NCBI GenBank assembly: GCA_963753055.1
Contig: CAVWAP010000001.1
Location: forward strand, 1-64,000
DNA length: 64,000 nucleotides
Direction of reading: 5' to 3'
From: JAUWGC01 sp963753055
GTDB taxonomy: Bacteria > Bacteroidota > Bacteroidia > Bacteroidales > B18-G4
Shown here one piece after another: positions 52,388-61,593 of the stretch. Made by a program: the position numbers and the translations under genes. Position 1 is the stretch's first letter, and every line of letters starts with the position of its first letter. The notes under the pieces are model-generated. The model ran no database searches. It was not told the DNA's origin and saw nothing but the letters and a program-made list of their open reading frames with translations.

Positions 52388-54541
52388 ATGAAACCGAATT
52401 TTAGCCAGATAAACATAAAAAAAGGATTAGGAGATAATATTGATATTTCCAGGTGGGAACATGATCATCATATCGCCAGAAACTGGCATACACCCGAGCA
52501 AATCCCTGTGAAATCTGTTTACAATGCTCAGGACCTGGAGGGAATGGAGCACCTGGAGTATGCTGCCGGGATCCCACCATACCTTCGTGGACCTTATTCC
52601 ACCATGTATGTGATGCGGCCATGGACCATCAGGCAATACGCTGGATTTTCAACTGCTGAAGAATCCAATGCCTTTTACAGGAGGAACCTTGCCGCCGGAC
52701 AGAAAGGATTATCGATAGCCTTCGACCTTGCTACTCACCGGGGTTATGATTCAGACCATGAGAGGGTGATGGGTGATGTTGGTAAAGCCGGTGTTGCCGT
52801 TGATTCGATCATGGATATGGAGATCCTGTTTGATCAGATCCCGCTGGACAAGATGACAGTGTCGATGACCATGAATGGTGCGGTACTTCCCATTATGGCA
52901 TTTTATATCGTTGCCGGGCTGGAACAGGGTGCCAGGCTGGAGCAGCTGGCCGGAACAATCCAGAATGATATTTTGAAAGAGTTCATGGTCCGCAACACCT
53001 ATATCTATCCCCCAGAGCCATCCATGCGTATCATTGCCGACATATTTGAATATTCTGCCAGGCATATGCCCAGGTTTAACTCTATCAGTATCAGTGGGTA
53101 TCATATGCAGGAGGCCGGCGCACCTGCTGACCTTGAGCTGGCTTATACCCTGGCCGACGGATTGGAATATATTCGTACAGGGATCAAAACAGGGATGAAA
53201 GTTGATGAGTTTGCACCCCGGATCTCTTTTTTCTGGAGCATAGGCATGAATCATTTCATGGAGATCGCCAAGATGCGGGCAGCGAGGATACTCTGGGCTA
53301 AGATCATTAAAGGCTTTAATCCTCAGAATCCAAAGTCAATGGCATTGAGAACGCATAGCCAGACCTCAGGATGGAGCCTGACTGAGCAGGATCCTTTCAA
53401 TAATGTTGCCAGGACCTGTGTTGAAGCAATGGGTGCTGCATTAGGGCATACCCAATCATTGCACACCAATGCACTTGATGAGGCTATCGCATTGCCAACG
53501 GATTTCTCAGCCCGGATTGCCAGGAACACCCAGATCTATCTCCAGGAAGAGACCAATATCACCAGGACCGTTGATCCCTGGGCCGGATCATATTACGTAG
53601 AATCTTTGACCAATGACATTGCTCATCGGGCCTGGAAGTTAATCCAGGAGATTGAGGACCTTGGAGGTATGGCCAAGGCTATCGAAACGGGTATCCCAAA
53701 AATGAGGATTGAGGAGGCTGCAGCTCGCAAGCAAGCAAGGATCGATTCCCATAAGGATACTATTGTCGGTGTGAACAAATACAGGCTGGATAAAGAAGAT
53801 CCTATTGAAACCCTTGAGGTTGATAACACTGCTGTCAGGGACTCCCAGATCAAGAGACTTGCAAAGCTTAAGGCAGAGCGAAATGACAGGGAAGTGAAGC
53901 AGGCATTACAGAATATCACAGATGCTTGTACTTCTGGTAAAGGGAACCTGCTGGAGCTTGCAATTGATGCAGCAAAGAAGCGAGCCACCCTTGGTGAGAT
54001 CTCATATGCATGCGAGCAGGTCTATGGTCGCTATAAAGCCGTGATCCGTTCTATTTCAGGTGTGTATTCATCAGAATCGAGAGATGATTCCAGCTTCATA
54101 AAGGCCAGCGAGCTTGCTGATAAGTTTGCTGAGCTGGAAGGGCGCCGTCCGAGGATCATGGTAGCTAAGATGGGACAGGATGGACATGATAGGGGAGAAA
54201 AGGTTGTGGCTACCGGCTTCGCCGATATTGGTTTTGACGTGGATGTAGGTCCTTTATTCCAAACACCCAATGAAACTGCACGGCAGGCTATCGAGAATGA
54301 TGTACATATCGTCGGTGTTTCAAGTCTTGCTGCGGGTCACAAAACACTTGTCCCACAATTGATTGAGGATCTGAAAGGGCTTGGCCGTGAAGATATTATG
54401 GTCATCGTGGGCGGTGTGATACCACCACAGGATTATGATTTCCTGTATAAGGAAGGTGTCGTCGCCATCTTTGGCCCGGGAACAGTAATCTCTGATGCTG
54501 GCATCAAACTACTGGAGATCCTGATACATTCAAGGAAATAG
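52388..54541 (+). CDS. mutB: Methylmalonyl-CoA mutase, large (alpha) subunit
   Basis: 717 residues. N-terminal CoA-binding barrel (PPYLRGPYSTMYVMRPWTIRQYAGFSTAEESN, GLSIAFDLATHRGYDSDH, RTHSQTSGWSLTEQDPFNN) and a C-terminal B12 domain with GQDGHDRGEKV, where the His coordinates cobalt, plus GVSSLAAGHKTL. This is the catalytic subunit. It ends 4 bases before the convergent phosphatase gene, so transcription from both sides meets here. Confidence 0.96.
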   Translation: MKPNFSQINIKKGLGDNIDISRWEHDHHIARNWHTPEQIPVKSVYNAQDLEGMEHLEYAAGIPPYLRGPYSTMYVMRPWTIRQYAGFSTAEESNAFYRRNLAAGQKGLSIAFDLATHRGYDSDHERVMGDVGKAGVAVDSIMDMEILFDQIPLDKMTVSMTMNGAVLPIMAFYIVAGLEQGARLEQLAGTIQNDILKEFMVRNTYIYPPEPSMRIIADIFEYSARHMPRFNSISISGYHMQEAGAPADLELAYTLADGLEYIRTGIKTGMKVDEFAPRISFFWSIGMNHFMEIAKMRAARILWAKIIKGFNPQNPKSMALRTHSQTSGWSLTEQDPFNNVARTCVEAMGAALGHTQSLHTNALDEAIALPTDFSARIARNTQIYLQEETNITRTVDPWAGSYYVESLTNDIAHRAWKLIQEIEDLGGMAKAIETGIPKMRIEEAAARKQARIDSHKDTIVGVNKYRLDKEDPIETLEVDNTAVRDSQIKRLAKLKAERNDREVKQALQNITDACTSGKGNLLELAIDAAKKRATLGEISYACEQVYGRYKAVIRSISGVYSSESRDDSSFIKASELADKFAELEGRRPRIMVAKMGQDGHDRGEKVVATGFADIGFDVDVGPLFQTPNETARQAIENDVHIVGVSSLAAGHKTLVPQLIEDLKGLGREDIMVIVGGVIPPQDYDFLYKEGVVAIFGPGTVISDAGIKLLEILIHSRK

Positions 54542-54545
54542 GTCA

Positions 54546-55265
54546 TTATTGCATATCCAGGTTGTACTGGATGGCCAGGTCCATAGAATTGAGCTCTAGT
54601 GCTACGAGGTTGCCAAATCCTTCCCTGTCAGTCATATATATCCCATTGTCCAGATCAATATACTGATAAGCCTGATGCTCCTTCAGATGATAGATCATTT
54701 CCAGGTTGATGGGTACATGCCCATGGATGACCTTTTTGCCTTGCAGCTTCTCCTTGTCAGGCATGAAATCTCTCGTCCATAGCATCGCCTCCTGGTCTTC
54801 GAAGGGATCATCATGTTCGAAATTAAAGCCAGCATGAACGATCAGAAAATCATCAAGTTCAATAAAGTATTCGAGGTCCCTCATCCACTGGACATATTCT
54901 TCCGGAAGATCTGCAGGCTTTTTAATGCCAAAGCTCTTCATGGTTTCCTTCCCACCAAACTTCTTCCATTCAGAATGACTATTCTTCCTGAAAAGGATAC
55001 TTAAAAACTGCCTCACCTGGTTCTTGTCCTCAAATGCCCTTATACAGAAATCTTCATGGTTGCCACGGAGCAAGCGTATATTGTACTGATCCTCCTGCAG
55101 TTTACGCAGATAATCAATCACTCCTTTAGAGTCAGGCCCACGATCGATATAATCGCCTATAAAATAAAGCCAGTCATGCTTGCTTGGCCGGATCTGGTTT
55201 TCCAGCAAGGCCCGAAGGGTTTTCAGGCATCCATGAATATCAGGTATAACCCATTGTTTGTGCAT
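54546..55265 (-). CDS. Calcineurin-like metallophosphoesterase (PPP-family serine/threonine phosphatase)
   Basis: 239 residues with the bimetal phosphatase motifs in order: DIHG (9-12), GDYIDRG (about 37-43), RGNHE (about 66-70), HAGFN and HGHVPI. The compact size fits bacterial PrpA/ApaH-like phosphatases that act on phosphoproteins or dinucleotides; which one cannot be decided. It follows gpmA by 7 bases on the same strand and is probably cotranscribed. Confidence 0.88.
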   Translation of the reverse strand: MHKQWVIPDIHGCLKTLRALLENQIRPSKHDWLYFIGDYIDRGPDSKGVIDYLRKLQEDQYNIRLLRGNHEDFCIRAFEDKNQVRQFLSILFRKNSHSEWKKFGGKETMKSFGIKKPADLPEEYVQWMRDLEYFIELDDFLIVHAGFNFEHDDPFEDQEAMLWTRDFMPDKEKLQGKKVIHGHVPINLEMIYHLKEHQAYQYIDLDNGIYMTDREGFGNLVALELNSMDLAIQYNLDMQ

Positions 55266-55272
55266 AGTCTGT

Positions 55273-56019
55273 TTACTTTGCTTTTGCCTGGTTGGCGACC
55301 TGCTCCATCAATTTTTTGATCTCTTCCTCGTCACCAATGAAATAATCCTTTAACAGGTTCAGGTCATCATCAAATTCAAATACATACGGGATCCCCGTTG
55401 GGATATTAAATTTCAGGATATCGTCTTCCGGCATGTTTTTAAGGTACTTGACAACGGCCCTGAGGCTATTGCCATGGGCACTTACCAGCACTTCTTTATG
55501 CTTATGCAGGCTTTGTGATATCTCATCCTTCCAGTAAGGGACCATTCGCTCAACAACTTCTTTCAATGATTCGGTACGGGGAATATCTTTATCATCAAGG
55601 TCTTTATAGCGAGGGTCATACTTCGTATTACGTGGATCATCTTCTTCAATGGGAGGGGGCAGCACATCATAGCTTCTCCTCCATTGAAGTACCTGTTCCG
55701 GACCGTATTTTTCTGCCATCTCACTTTTGTTCAGTCCCTGCAGCATGCCGTAGTGTTTTTCATTCAGGCGCCAGCTTTTGTAAACAGGTATCCACATCAG
55801 GTCCATTTCCTCCAATGTCAACCATAAAGTTTTGATGGCCCTGGTAAGGTACGATGTATATGCTAACTTGAAATTAAATCCTTGTTCTTTCATAGTTTTT
55901 CCTGCATCGATGGCCTCCTGCACGCCCTTTTCTGACAGTCCCACATCCGTCCAGCCAGTAAAGCGGTTCTCCTTGTTCCAGGTGCTCTGTCCATGTCTTA
56001 ATAATACTAATCTGTTCAT
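55273..56019 (-). CDS. gpmA: 2,3-bisphosphoglycerate-dependent phosphoglycerate mutase
   Basis: 248 residues, the standard length. The start at 56019 gives MNRLVLLRHGQSTWNKENRFTGW, the canonical N-terminus with the phosphohistidine in RHG; an in-frame start at 56133 would add 38 unrelated residues. Further motifs: RAIKTLWLTLEEMD, WRLNEKHYGMLQGLNK, and AHGNSLRAVVKYL with the second His. It converts 3- to 2-phosphoglycerate in glycolysis. Confidence 0.95.
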   Translation of the reverse strand: MNRLVLLRHGQSTWNKENRFTGWTDVGLSEKGVQEAIDAGKTMKEQGFNFKLAYTSYLTRAIKTLWLTLEEMDLMWIPVYKSWRLNEKHYGMLQGLNKSEMAEKYGPEQVLQWRRSYDVLPPPIEEDDPRNTKYDPRYKDLDDKDIPRTESLKEVVERMVPYWKDEISQSLHKHKEVLVSAHGNSLRAVVKYLKNMPEDDILKFNIPTGIPYVFEFDDDLNLLKDYFIGDEEEIKKLMEQVANQAKAK

Positions 56020-56067
56020 ATCTTGATGGTTGATGATGTTTGAATTCGGTGATTTACTTGATAAATA

Positions 56068-56075
56068 CAAAATTA
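56068..56075 (-). promoter_or_regulatory. Bacteroidota -7 box before gpmA
   Basis: On the minus strand the bases read TAATTTTG, matching TAnnTTTG, 49 bases upstream of the gpmA start, in the divergent gap to the DUF2723 gene. Confidence 0.45.
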
Positions 56076-56146
56076 AACATTTATTGAGTAATTGACCTTC
56101 CTTTATTTTTCCTAAATTCGCGATATACATCAACTATTCTTGGTAC

Positions 56147-59100
56147 ATGAATCGCTATGAAAAACTGAATAACCTCACCGGCTGGATCATTTTCCTGATT
56201 GCTTCCATGGTTTACATCATAACTTCCGAGCCCACAGCAAGTTTCTGGGATTGCGGAGAATATATTGCTACTGCTTATAAATTGCAGGTGGGACATCCCC
56301 CCGGAGCTCCTCTTTTCCAGATAATTGGGCGCTTTTTTACTCTTTTTGCCTTTGGTGATACCCTGTTGGTTGCCAGGATGATCAATACCATGTCTGCACT
56401 ATCCAGTAGTTTCAGCATTTTGTTCTTATTCTGGAGCATAACGATGCTGGCACGCAAGCTGGTTAAAGCTGAAAATGAAATTAACCGGGAGCAAACCATG
56501 CTGGTCCTTGGAAGTGGTGTCGTTGGCGCCCTTGCCTATACCTTCTCAGATTCATTCTGGTTCAGTGCTGTAGAAGGAGAGGTGTATGCTATGTCCTCTT
56601 TCTTTACCGCGGTTGTTTTCTGGGCCATCCTGAAGTGGGAACGCGTGGCAGACAAGCCACATGCTGATCGCTGGATTATACTTATCGCCTACCTGATCGG
56701 TCTTTCAATTGGCGTGCACCTGTTAAACCTGCTTGCGATTCCGGCCATCACTTTTGTTTATTATTACAAGAAATATCCCAGGGTAAGTTATAAGGGGATC
56801 ATAGTCACAATGATCACCTCTTTGGTACTGCTTACTGTTGTCATGTATGGAATCATTCCTGAGACTGTTTCTCTGTTTGCCGAAACTGAGATATTCTTTG
56901 TCAATACCCTGGGCATGCCATTCCATATCGGAACGGTATTTTTTGCCATTGTATTGGTGTCACTTATAGTTGCAGGATTAAAATATACAAGGCAGCAAAA
57001 CGAACGATTGCTTAAGGTCGTCTACGGCCTGGGCGGCATTGTTGCGCTGATGTTTTTGTATGAAAGCAGTTCTTTTGGTTCCTTACTGCTCAGGATCATC
57101 TATGTCGCTGTGGTATTTGGACTGTTTTATTATTTCAGAAAGAGGCGGCATGTACAGAATACAATTATCCTGAGTTTCCTGTTTATCTTGATTGGGTATG
57201 CTTCTTTTATGTTGTTGATCATCCGGTCCAATGCTGATCCTCCTATCAATGAGAATACCCCAAAAGACGCTCCAAGCCTGCTTACTTACCTCAACCGTGA
57301 ACAATATGGGGAATGGCCTTTGCTCTACGGGCAGTACTATAATGCACCCGTGCTTGAAAGACTTGAAGCCAATCCGGTGTTTGTGAGAAATGACGCAGAG
57401 GGGAAATATGTTAATATTAAGAAAGGTGTGAAAGTTGTTCCTGTGTATGACCCAAATTACATGACATTATTTCCCAGGATGTGGAACAACCAGGAAGGCA
57501 GGTATGCCACCGAGTATAAAAACTGGTCAGGCATTAAGCGAGATCCTGATAATAAGCGTATTCCAAGCTTCGGACAAAACCTGAGGTATTTCTTCAGTTA
57601 TCAGATGGGATACATGTATTTCAGGTATTTCATGTGGAACTTTGCAGGCAGGCAGAATGAGATCCAGGGCAGGGGGACGCTGGTCAATGGCAACTGGATC
57701 AGTGGCATTAATTTTATAGACGAGTGGCGACTTGGGCCACAGGATACCTTGCCTCCCAACCATCAAACTAAAAGCCGGAATGCTTATTATTTCTTGCCAT
57801 TACTACTGGGCCTGGCAGGTATGTTCCTGCAGTACCGGCGTAACCGGAGGGACTGGTGGGTCGTGATGCTGTTGTTTCTCATGACCGGCATTGCCATAGT
57901 TGTTTACCTTAACCAGCATGCCTGGCAGCCAAGGGAAAGGGATTATGCCTATGCTGCTTCTTTCTATGCCTACTCAATCTGGATAGGCCTGGGAGTAATA
58001 GCAGTTGCTTCTCTGTTGGGCCGGCTTATGAAGGCAAAAGTTGCTGCAGTAACTTCAATCCTGGCTACCTTGATCGTTGTGCCTGCTAATATGGCATATG
58101 AGAACTGGGATGATCATGACAGGTCGGGTAGGTACCATGCTGTTGAGATGGCAAAGAACTACCTGGAGTCATGTGCTCCCAATGCCATCCTTTTCACAAA
58201 TGGAGATAACGACACCTTCCCCTTGTGGTATGTGCAGGAGGTTGAAGGCTTCAGGACTGATGTCCGTGTGTGCAACCTAAGCCTGCTGAATGCCGACTGG
58301 TACATCGACCAGATGAAGAGAAAGGTGTATGATTCTGAAGCATTACCCATTAGCCTTGATTGGGATCAATACAAGTCCGGTACAAGAGATGTTGTATATT
58401 TCATCGAACAGGATAATATCAAGGATTATCTTGATCTGCCCTTGTTGTTCAACATCATGCATAAAGACCCAAAGAAATTCAGGTTGAAGTCCGGCGGACA
58501 AGAATACGACTTCTTCCCGTCCAAGAAATTCAGAATCCCTGTGGACTCCTCCATCGTTGTTGATAATGGCACGGTCCCATTACACCTTGCCGATAGAATT
58601 AAACCAGTTGAATGGAGCATCAACGCTTTTGGTATCCAGAAGAACCACCTTATCCTCTTTGATATCCTTGCACATAACCAATGGAACAGGCCAATTTATT
58701 TTTCAACGACAACAGGTGACGAAGCCTATATCGGGTTAGAAGGATATTTCACCCAGGAAGGCATGGCCTACAGGTTGATCCCGGTACGGGCCAAGCCCCC
58801 TGATGATCAAATAGCAGATGTTAACACGGATGTTATGTTTGATAACCTGATGAATAAGCTGAAGCTGGATATGACTGATCCTGACGTATTTATCGGGGAG
58901 GATAGCTACAGGTCATCAATGAATATGAGGAATAATTATGGCCGGCTCGCACAGGCTTTGATCAGGGAGGGAAAGAATGATTCTGCTATTATGATTTGTG
59001 ACCGTGCTGTTGAGATGATGCCTGACGAGGTGGCCTCTTTTGATTTCTTTTTGATCCCGATTGCCGATGCCTATTATGCAGCAGGGGCAACTGACAAGGG

Positions 59101-59329
59101 TAATGAAATAACCGAAAAACTGCTTTCCTATGCTGAGGTAAACCTCGCTTATTTCTTTAGTTTCAGTGGTAAAAAGGCAGAGAAAATGGACAGGTACCGT
59201 CAGCAATACATGGCTTATCTCAATGAGATCAGTAAGCTGGTTGAGCAGCATCAGCAGAAGGATCTGCAGGATCGTGTGAAAGCATTATTTGATGAATATT
59301 ATCAAAAATATGTCAAGACCATTACATAA
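56147..59329 (+). CDS. DUF2723 large membrane protein (glycosyltransferase-like)
   Basis: 1060 residues. About ten to twelve membrane helices in the first 620 residues, with the family signature ASFWDCGEYIATAYKLQVGHPPGAPLFQIIGR at about 28-60, resembling the first loop of GT-C enzymes such as protein O-mannosyltransferases. The soluble C-terminal half begins near MAYENWDDHDRSGRYHAVEMAKNYL and ends with TPR-like helices. The GT-C relation suggests transfer of a lipid-linked sugar, perhaps in protein O-glycosylation, but acceptor and sugar are unknown. The 3.2-kb frame is uninterrupted. Confidence 0.88.
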   Translation: MNRYEKLNNLTGWIIFLIASMVYIITSEPTASFWDCGEYIATAYKLQVGHPPGAPLFQIIGRFFTLFAFGDTLLVARMINTMSALSSSFSILFLFWSITMLARKLVKAENEINREQTMLVLGSGVVGALAYTFSDSFWFSAVEGEVYAMSSFFTAVVFWAILKWERVADKPHADRWIILIAYLIGLSIGVHLLNLLAIPAITFVYYYKKYPRVSYKGIIVTMITSLVLLTVVMYGIIPETVSLFAETEIFFVNTLGMPFHIGTVFFAIVLVSLIVAGLKYTRQQNERLLKVVYGLGGIVALMFLYESSSFGSLLLRIIYVAVVFGLFYYFRKRRHVQNTIILSFLFILIGYASFMLLIIRSNADPPINENTPKDAPSLLTYLNREQYGEWPLLYGQYYNAPVLERLEANPVFVRNDAEGKYVNIKKGVKVVPVYDPNYMTLFPRMWNNQEGRYATEYKNWSGIKRDPDNKRIPSFGQNLRYFFSYQMGYMYFRYFMWNFAGRQNEIQGRGTLVNGNWISGINFIDEWRLGPQDTLPPNHQTKSRNAYYFLPLLLGLAGMFLQYRRNRRDWWVVMLLFLMTGIAIVVYLNQHAWQPRERDYAYAASFYAYSIWIGLGVIAVASLLGRLMKAKVAAVTSILATLIVVPANMAYENWDDHDRSGRYHAVEMAKNYLESCAPNAILFTNGDNDTFPLWYVQEVEGFRTDVRVCNLSLLNADWYIDQMKRKVYDSEALPISLDWDQYKSGTRDVVYFIEQDNIKDYLDLPLLFNIMHKDPKKFRLKSGGQEYDFFPSKKFRIPVDSSIVVDNGTVPLHLADRIKPVEWSINAFGIQKNHLILFDILAHNQWNRPIYFSTTTGDEAYIGLEGYFTQEGMAYRLIPVRAKPPDDQIADVNTDVMFDNLMNKLKLDMTDPDVFIGEDSYRSSMNMRNNYGRLAQALIREGKNDSAIMICDRAVEMMPDEVASFDFFLIPIADAYYAAGATDKGNEITEKLLSYAEVNLAYFFSFSGKKAEKMDRYRQQYMAYLNEISKLVEQHQQKDLQDRVKALFDEYYQKYVKTIT

Positions 59330-61157
59330 GATATTGACTCTAACTTTCCTGGCAATAATTGCTTTTTTGAGTTATTATTGTGCTAATCCCAGGCCTCCTT
59401 CCGGCGGGCTAAAAGATGTCTACCCGCCTATCGTGCTGAAAACGGTTCCGAATAATTACTCCAGGAACTTTACAGGTGGCAGGATACAAATATACTTTGA
59501 TGAGTTTATCAAGTTGAATGATGTAGCCAACCAGATTTTCATTTCTCCCCCACAGTATACAATGCCGGAGTTTACATCCAGGGGTAAGTCAGTCATCATT
59601 GAATTTCAGGATGAATTGATGGAAAATACAACCTACAATATCTTTTTTGGGGAATCAATAGTAGATATCACTGAAAGCAATCCCCTGGACAACTATTCTT
59701 TTGTTTTTTCGACAGGCAACAATATTGATTCCCTGGTGGTATTAGGTGAGGTCAGGAATGCGTTCAACTTTGAGTTAGAGCCAGAAGTACTGGTCATGTT
59801 GTATGACGCGTATTATGATACTATTCCGGCCGATTCTGCTCCATACCTGGTCCGCCCGGTTTATGTTTCCCGGACTTATGATGATGGTAAATTCGCCCTG
59901 ATCAGCCTGAAAGAAGGAAACTACAGGCTGTTTGCCCTGAAAGACATAAACAAAAATTTCCTTTTTGACCTGCCAGCTGAACATATTGCTTACTGGGACA
60001 CCCTGATAACTCCTTTTTACCCTGAAACACTGGTTCAGGCTGATTCTTTAGCGGATTCGCTGGATCAGGCTGCACATCCCGATTCCATGCGGGAAGACCT
60101 CAATGCCATCACCATTGGGCATGACACTATAGGCCTGGTAGAATACCCGGGGGATACACTTGCTGTTATGGATACACTTGTTGGCGATACACTGGTAAAA
60201 GATCAGGATTACCCCTATTACCAGTTGATGCTGTTTCATGAAGTGGATTCAACACAAAGACTTGCAGATGCTGATTTTACCCAGGAGAAGCTTTTGACAT
60301 TTGTTTTCCGGTACCCAAGCAAAAATCCAATTATAGAATCTATAAACCGGGAATTTAATAATGACAGCATTATAGATGAGTGGAGTCCGAAAATGGATAC
60401 ACTGAAACGCTGGTTATTAGCCGTGCCGCACGATTCAGCTTTATTTAAGGTGATGGATGACACACTTGTCCTGGATACTGTTGATCTGCCACTAAGGAGA
60501 TCAGAAAGACAAGGATTATTTTCACGGAAAGAAGAAAAACCTACAGATCCTCTAAAGTTCAAGAATAATATAAAAGGAGGGAAGCTGGAATATCCAAAGC
60601 CTTTAAAGCTCTTTTTTACTTATCCTCTTATCTCGTGGGATTTCAGTAATGTCACCCTGATAACCCCCAAAGACACCCTTTTAGCAAATGTTAAAATGGC
60701 AGATACCCTTGTTAGAAGGGCTGCCGAAATTAGTTATGATTGGAAGGAGAAGACAGCCTATACGGTATTGTTTGATGATTCGACCATGACTGACATTATT
60801 GGCCGGCAAAATGATTCAATAGCACTGACTTTTACGACCAAATCCCTTGAAGACTACGGAATTTTATATGTCAATATAACCCTGCCCGGGGATAGCGTCC
60901 CTTATATCATTCAGCTTCTTAACGAAGACGAGAAAATTATCAGGAAGCGCGTTATTTATGAATCATGCGAGCTAACATTTGATCTGCTTAACGCCATTAA
61001 GTACAAGCTCAAAGCCATTCGTGATGACAACCGCAATGGGCGATGGGATACCGGTTACTATCTAAAAGGATTGCAACCCGAAAAAGTATACTATTTTATA
61101 AAGCTGATTGATGTAAGACCCAATTGGGAAATGGAGGAAAATTGGGTTTTAGAGTAG
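59310..61157 (+). CDS. Ig-like (Big_5) domain lipoprotein
   Basis: 615 residues from ATG 59310, which gives a compact lipoprotein signal with Cys in LSYYCANP; starts at 59289 or 59292 would overlap the upstream gene further. The mature protein begins RPPSGGLKDVYPPIVLKTVPNN, then a Big_5 Ig-like domain (IQIYFDEFIKLN, VIIEF, YNIFFGESIVDITESNPL, YSFVFSTG). A carboxypeptidase-regulatory-like stretch and further beta domains follow. Such proteins are conserved lipoproteins of the Bacteroidota surface or periplasm without known activity. It overlaps the DUF2723 gene by 20 bases, implying cotranscription. Confidence 0.85.
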   Translation: MSRPLHKILTLTFLAIIAFLSYYCANPRPPSGGLKDVYPPIVLKTVPNNYSRNFTGGRIQIYFDEFIKLNDVANQIFISPPQYTMPEFTSRGKSVIIEFQDELMENTTYNIFFGESIVDITESNPLDNYSFVFSTGNNIDSLVVLGEVRNAFNFELEPEVLVMLYDAYYDTIPADSAPYLVRPVYVSRTYDDGKFALISLKEGNYRLFALKDINKNFLFDLPAEHIAYWDTLITPFYPETLVQADSLADSLDQAAHPDSMREDLNAITIGHDTIGLVEYPGDTLAVMDTLVGDTLVKDQDYPYYQLMLFHEVDSTQRLADADFTQEKLLTFVFRYPSKNPIIESINREFNNDSIIDEWSPKMDTLKRWLLAVPHDSALFKVMDDTLVLDTVDLPLRRSERQGLFSRKEEKPTDPLKFKNNIKGGKLEYPKPLKLFFTYPLISWDFSNVTLITPKDTLLANVKMADTLVRRAAEISYDWKEKTAYTVLFDDSTMTDIIGRQNDSIALTFTTKSLEDYGILYVNITLPGDSVPYIIQLLNEDEKIIRKRVIYESCELTFDLLNAIKYKLKAIRDDNRNGRWDTGYYLKGLQPEKVYYFIKLIDVRPNWEMEENWVLE

Positions 61158-61170
61158 AGAGCCAATGAAA

Positions 61171-61226
61171 AGAGAGAAGAGAGAAGAGAGAAGAGAAAAG
61201 AGAGATGAGAGAAGAGAAAAGAGAAT
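61171..61226. repeat. Heptamer array, AGAGAGA/AGAGAAA family
   Basis: Eight consecutive 7-base units (AGAGAGA with AGAGAAA and TGAGAGA variants) between the convergent lipoprotein and ArsR genes, touching the ArsR stop codon. Same family as 33771-33805. Confidence 0.88.
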
Positions 61227-61525
61227 TATTCCTCATTACAACGATTAATGCAATCTATAATCTCTTTCAGTGTCTGACTTTTCAGGAAATAATATATTTT
61301 CTTTCCGTCTCTTTGTGACAGTAGAATTCCTTTATTTTTCAGGATATTAAGATGGTGAGATGCAGAGGCCTGTTCGATATTCAGTGCCTTGTATATTTCA
61401 GTCACACTTAGTTTATTTCCATTATTCAGCAATTCGATGATTGCTATTCTCATTGGATGTGCTATCGCCCTCAGTTTACTGGCAGCTGCTTCAAGCTTTG
61501 CTATTTCTAATTTTAATTTTGCCAT
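61226..61525 (-). CDS. ArsR-family transcriptional regulator
   Basis: 99 residues forming a winged helix-turn-helix: LRAIAHPMRIAIIELLNNG, recognition helix NIEQASASHHLNILKNKGIL, wing SQRDGKKIYYFL. The ELCVCD metal site of classic ArsR/SmtB sensors is absent; a CINRC pair at the C-terminus is the only Cys cluster. It may therefore respond to another signal. The N-terminal 15 residues form a helix for dimerisation. It is followed on the same strand by nothing within the repeat; targets are unknown. Confidence 0.88.
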   Translation of the reverse strand: MAKLKLEIAKLEAAASKLRAIAHPMRIAIIELLNNGNKLSVTEIYKALNIEQASASHHLNILKNKGILLSQRDGKKIYYFLKSQTLKEIIDCINRCNEE

Positions 61526-61593
61526 AACTAATTTTTTTGCAAAAATAGAGAAAAAAAGATATGAAAGTCAAATAAATATATAAATATTTTAAA

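Noticed and set aside
52751..53254. A 167-residue open frame antisense to mutB
   Set aside because: The overlapping mutB frame is unmistakable; the antisense product has no domain and arises from codon bias.
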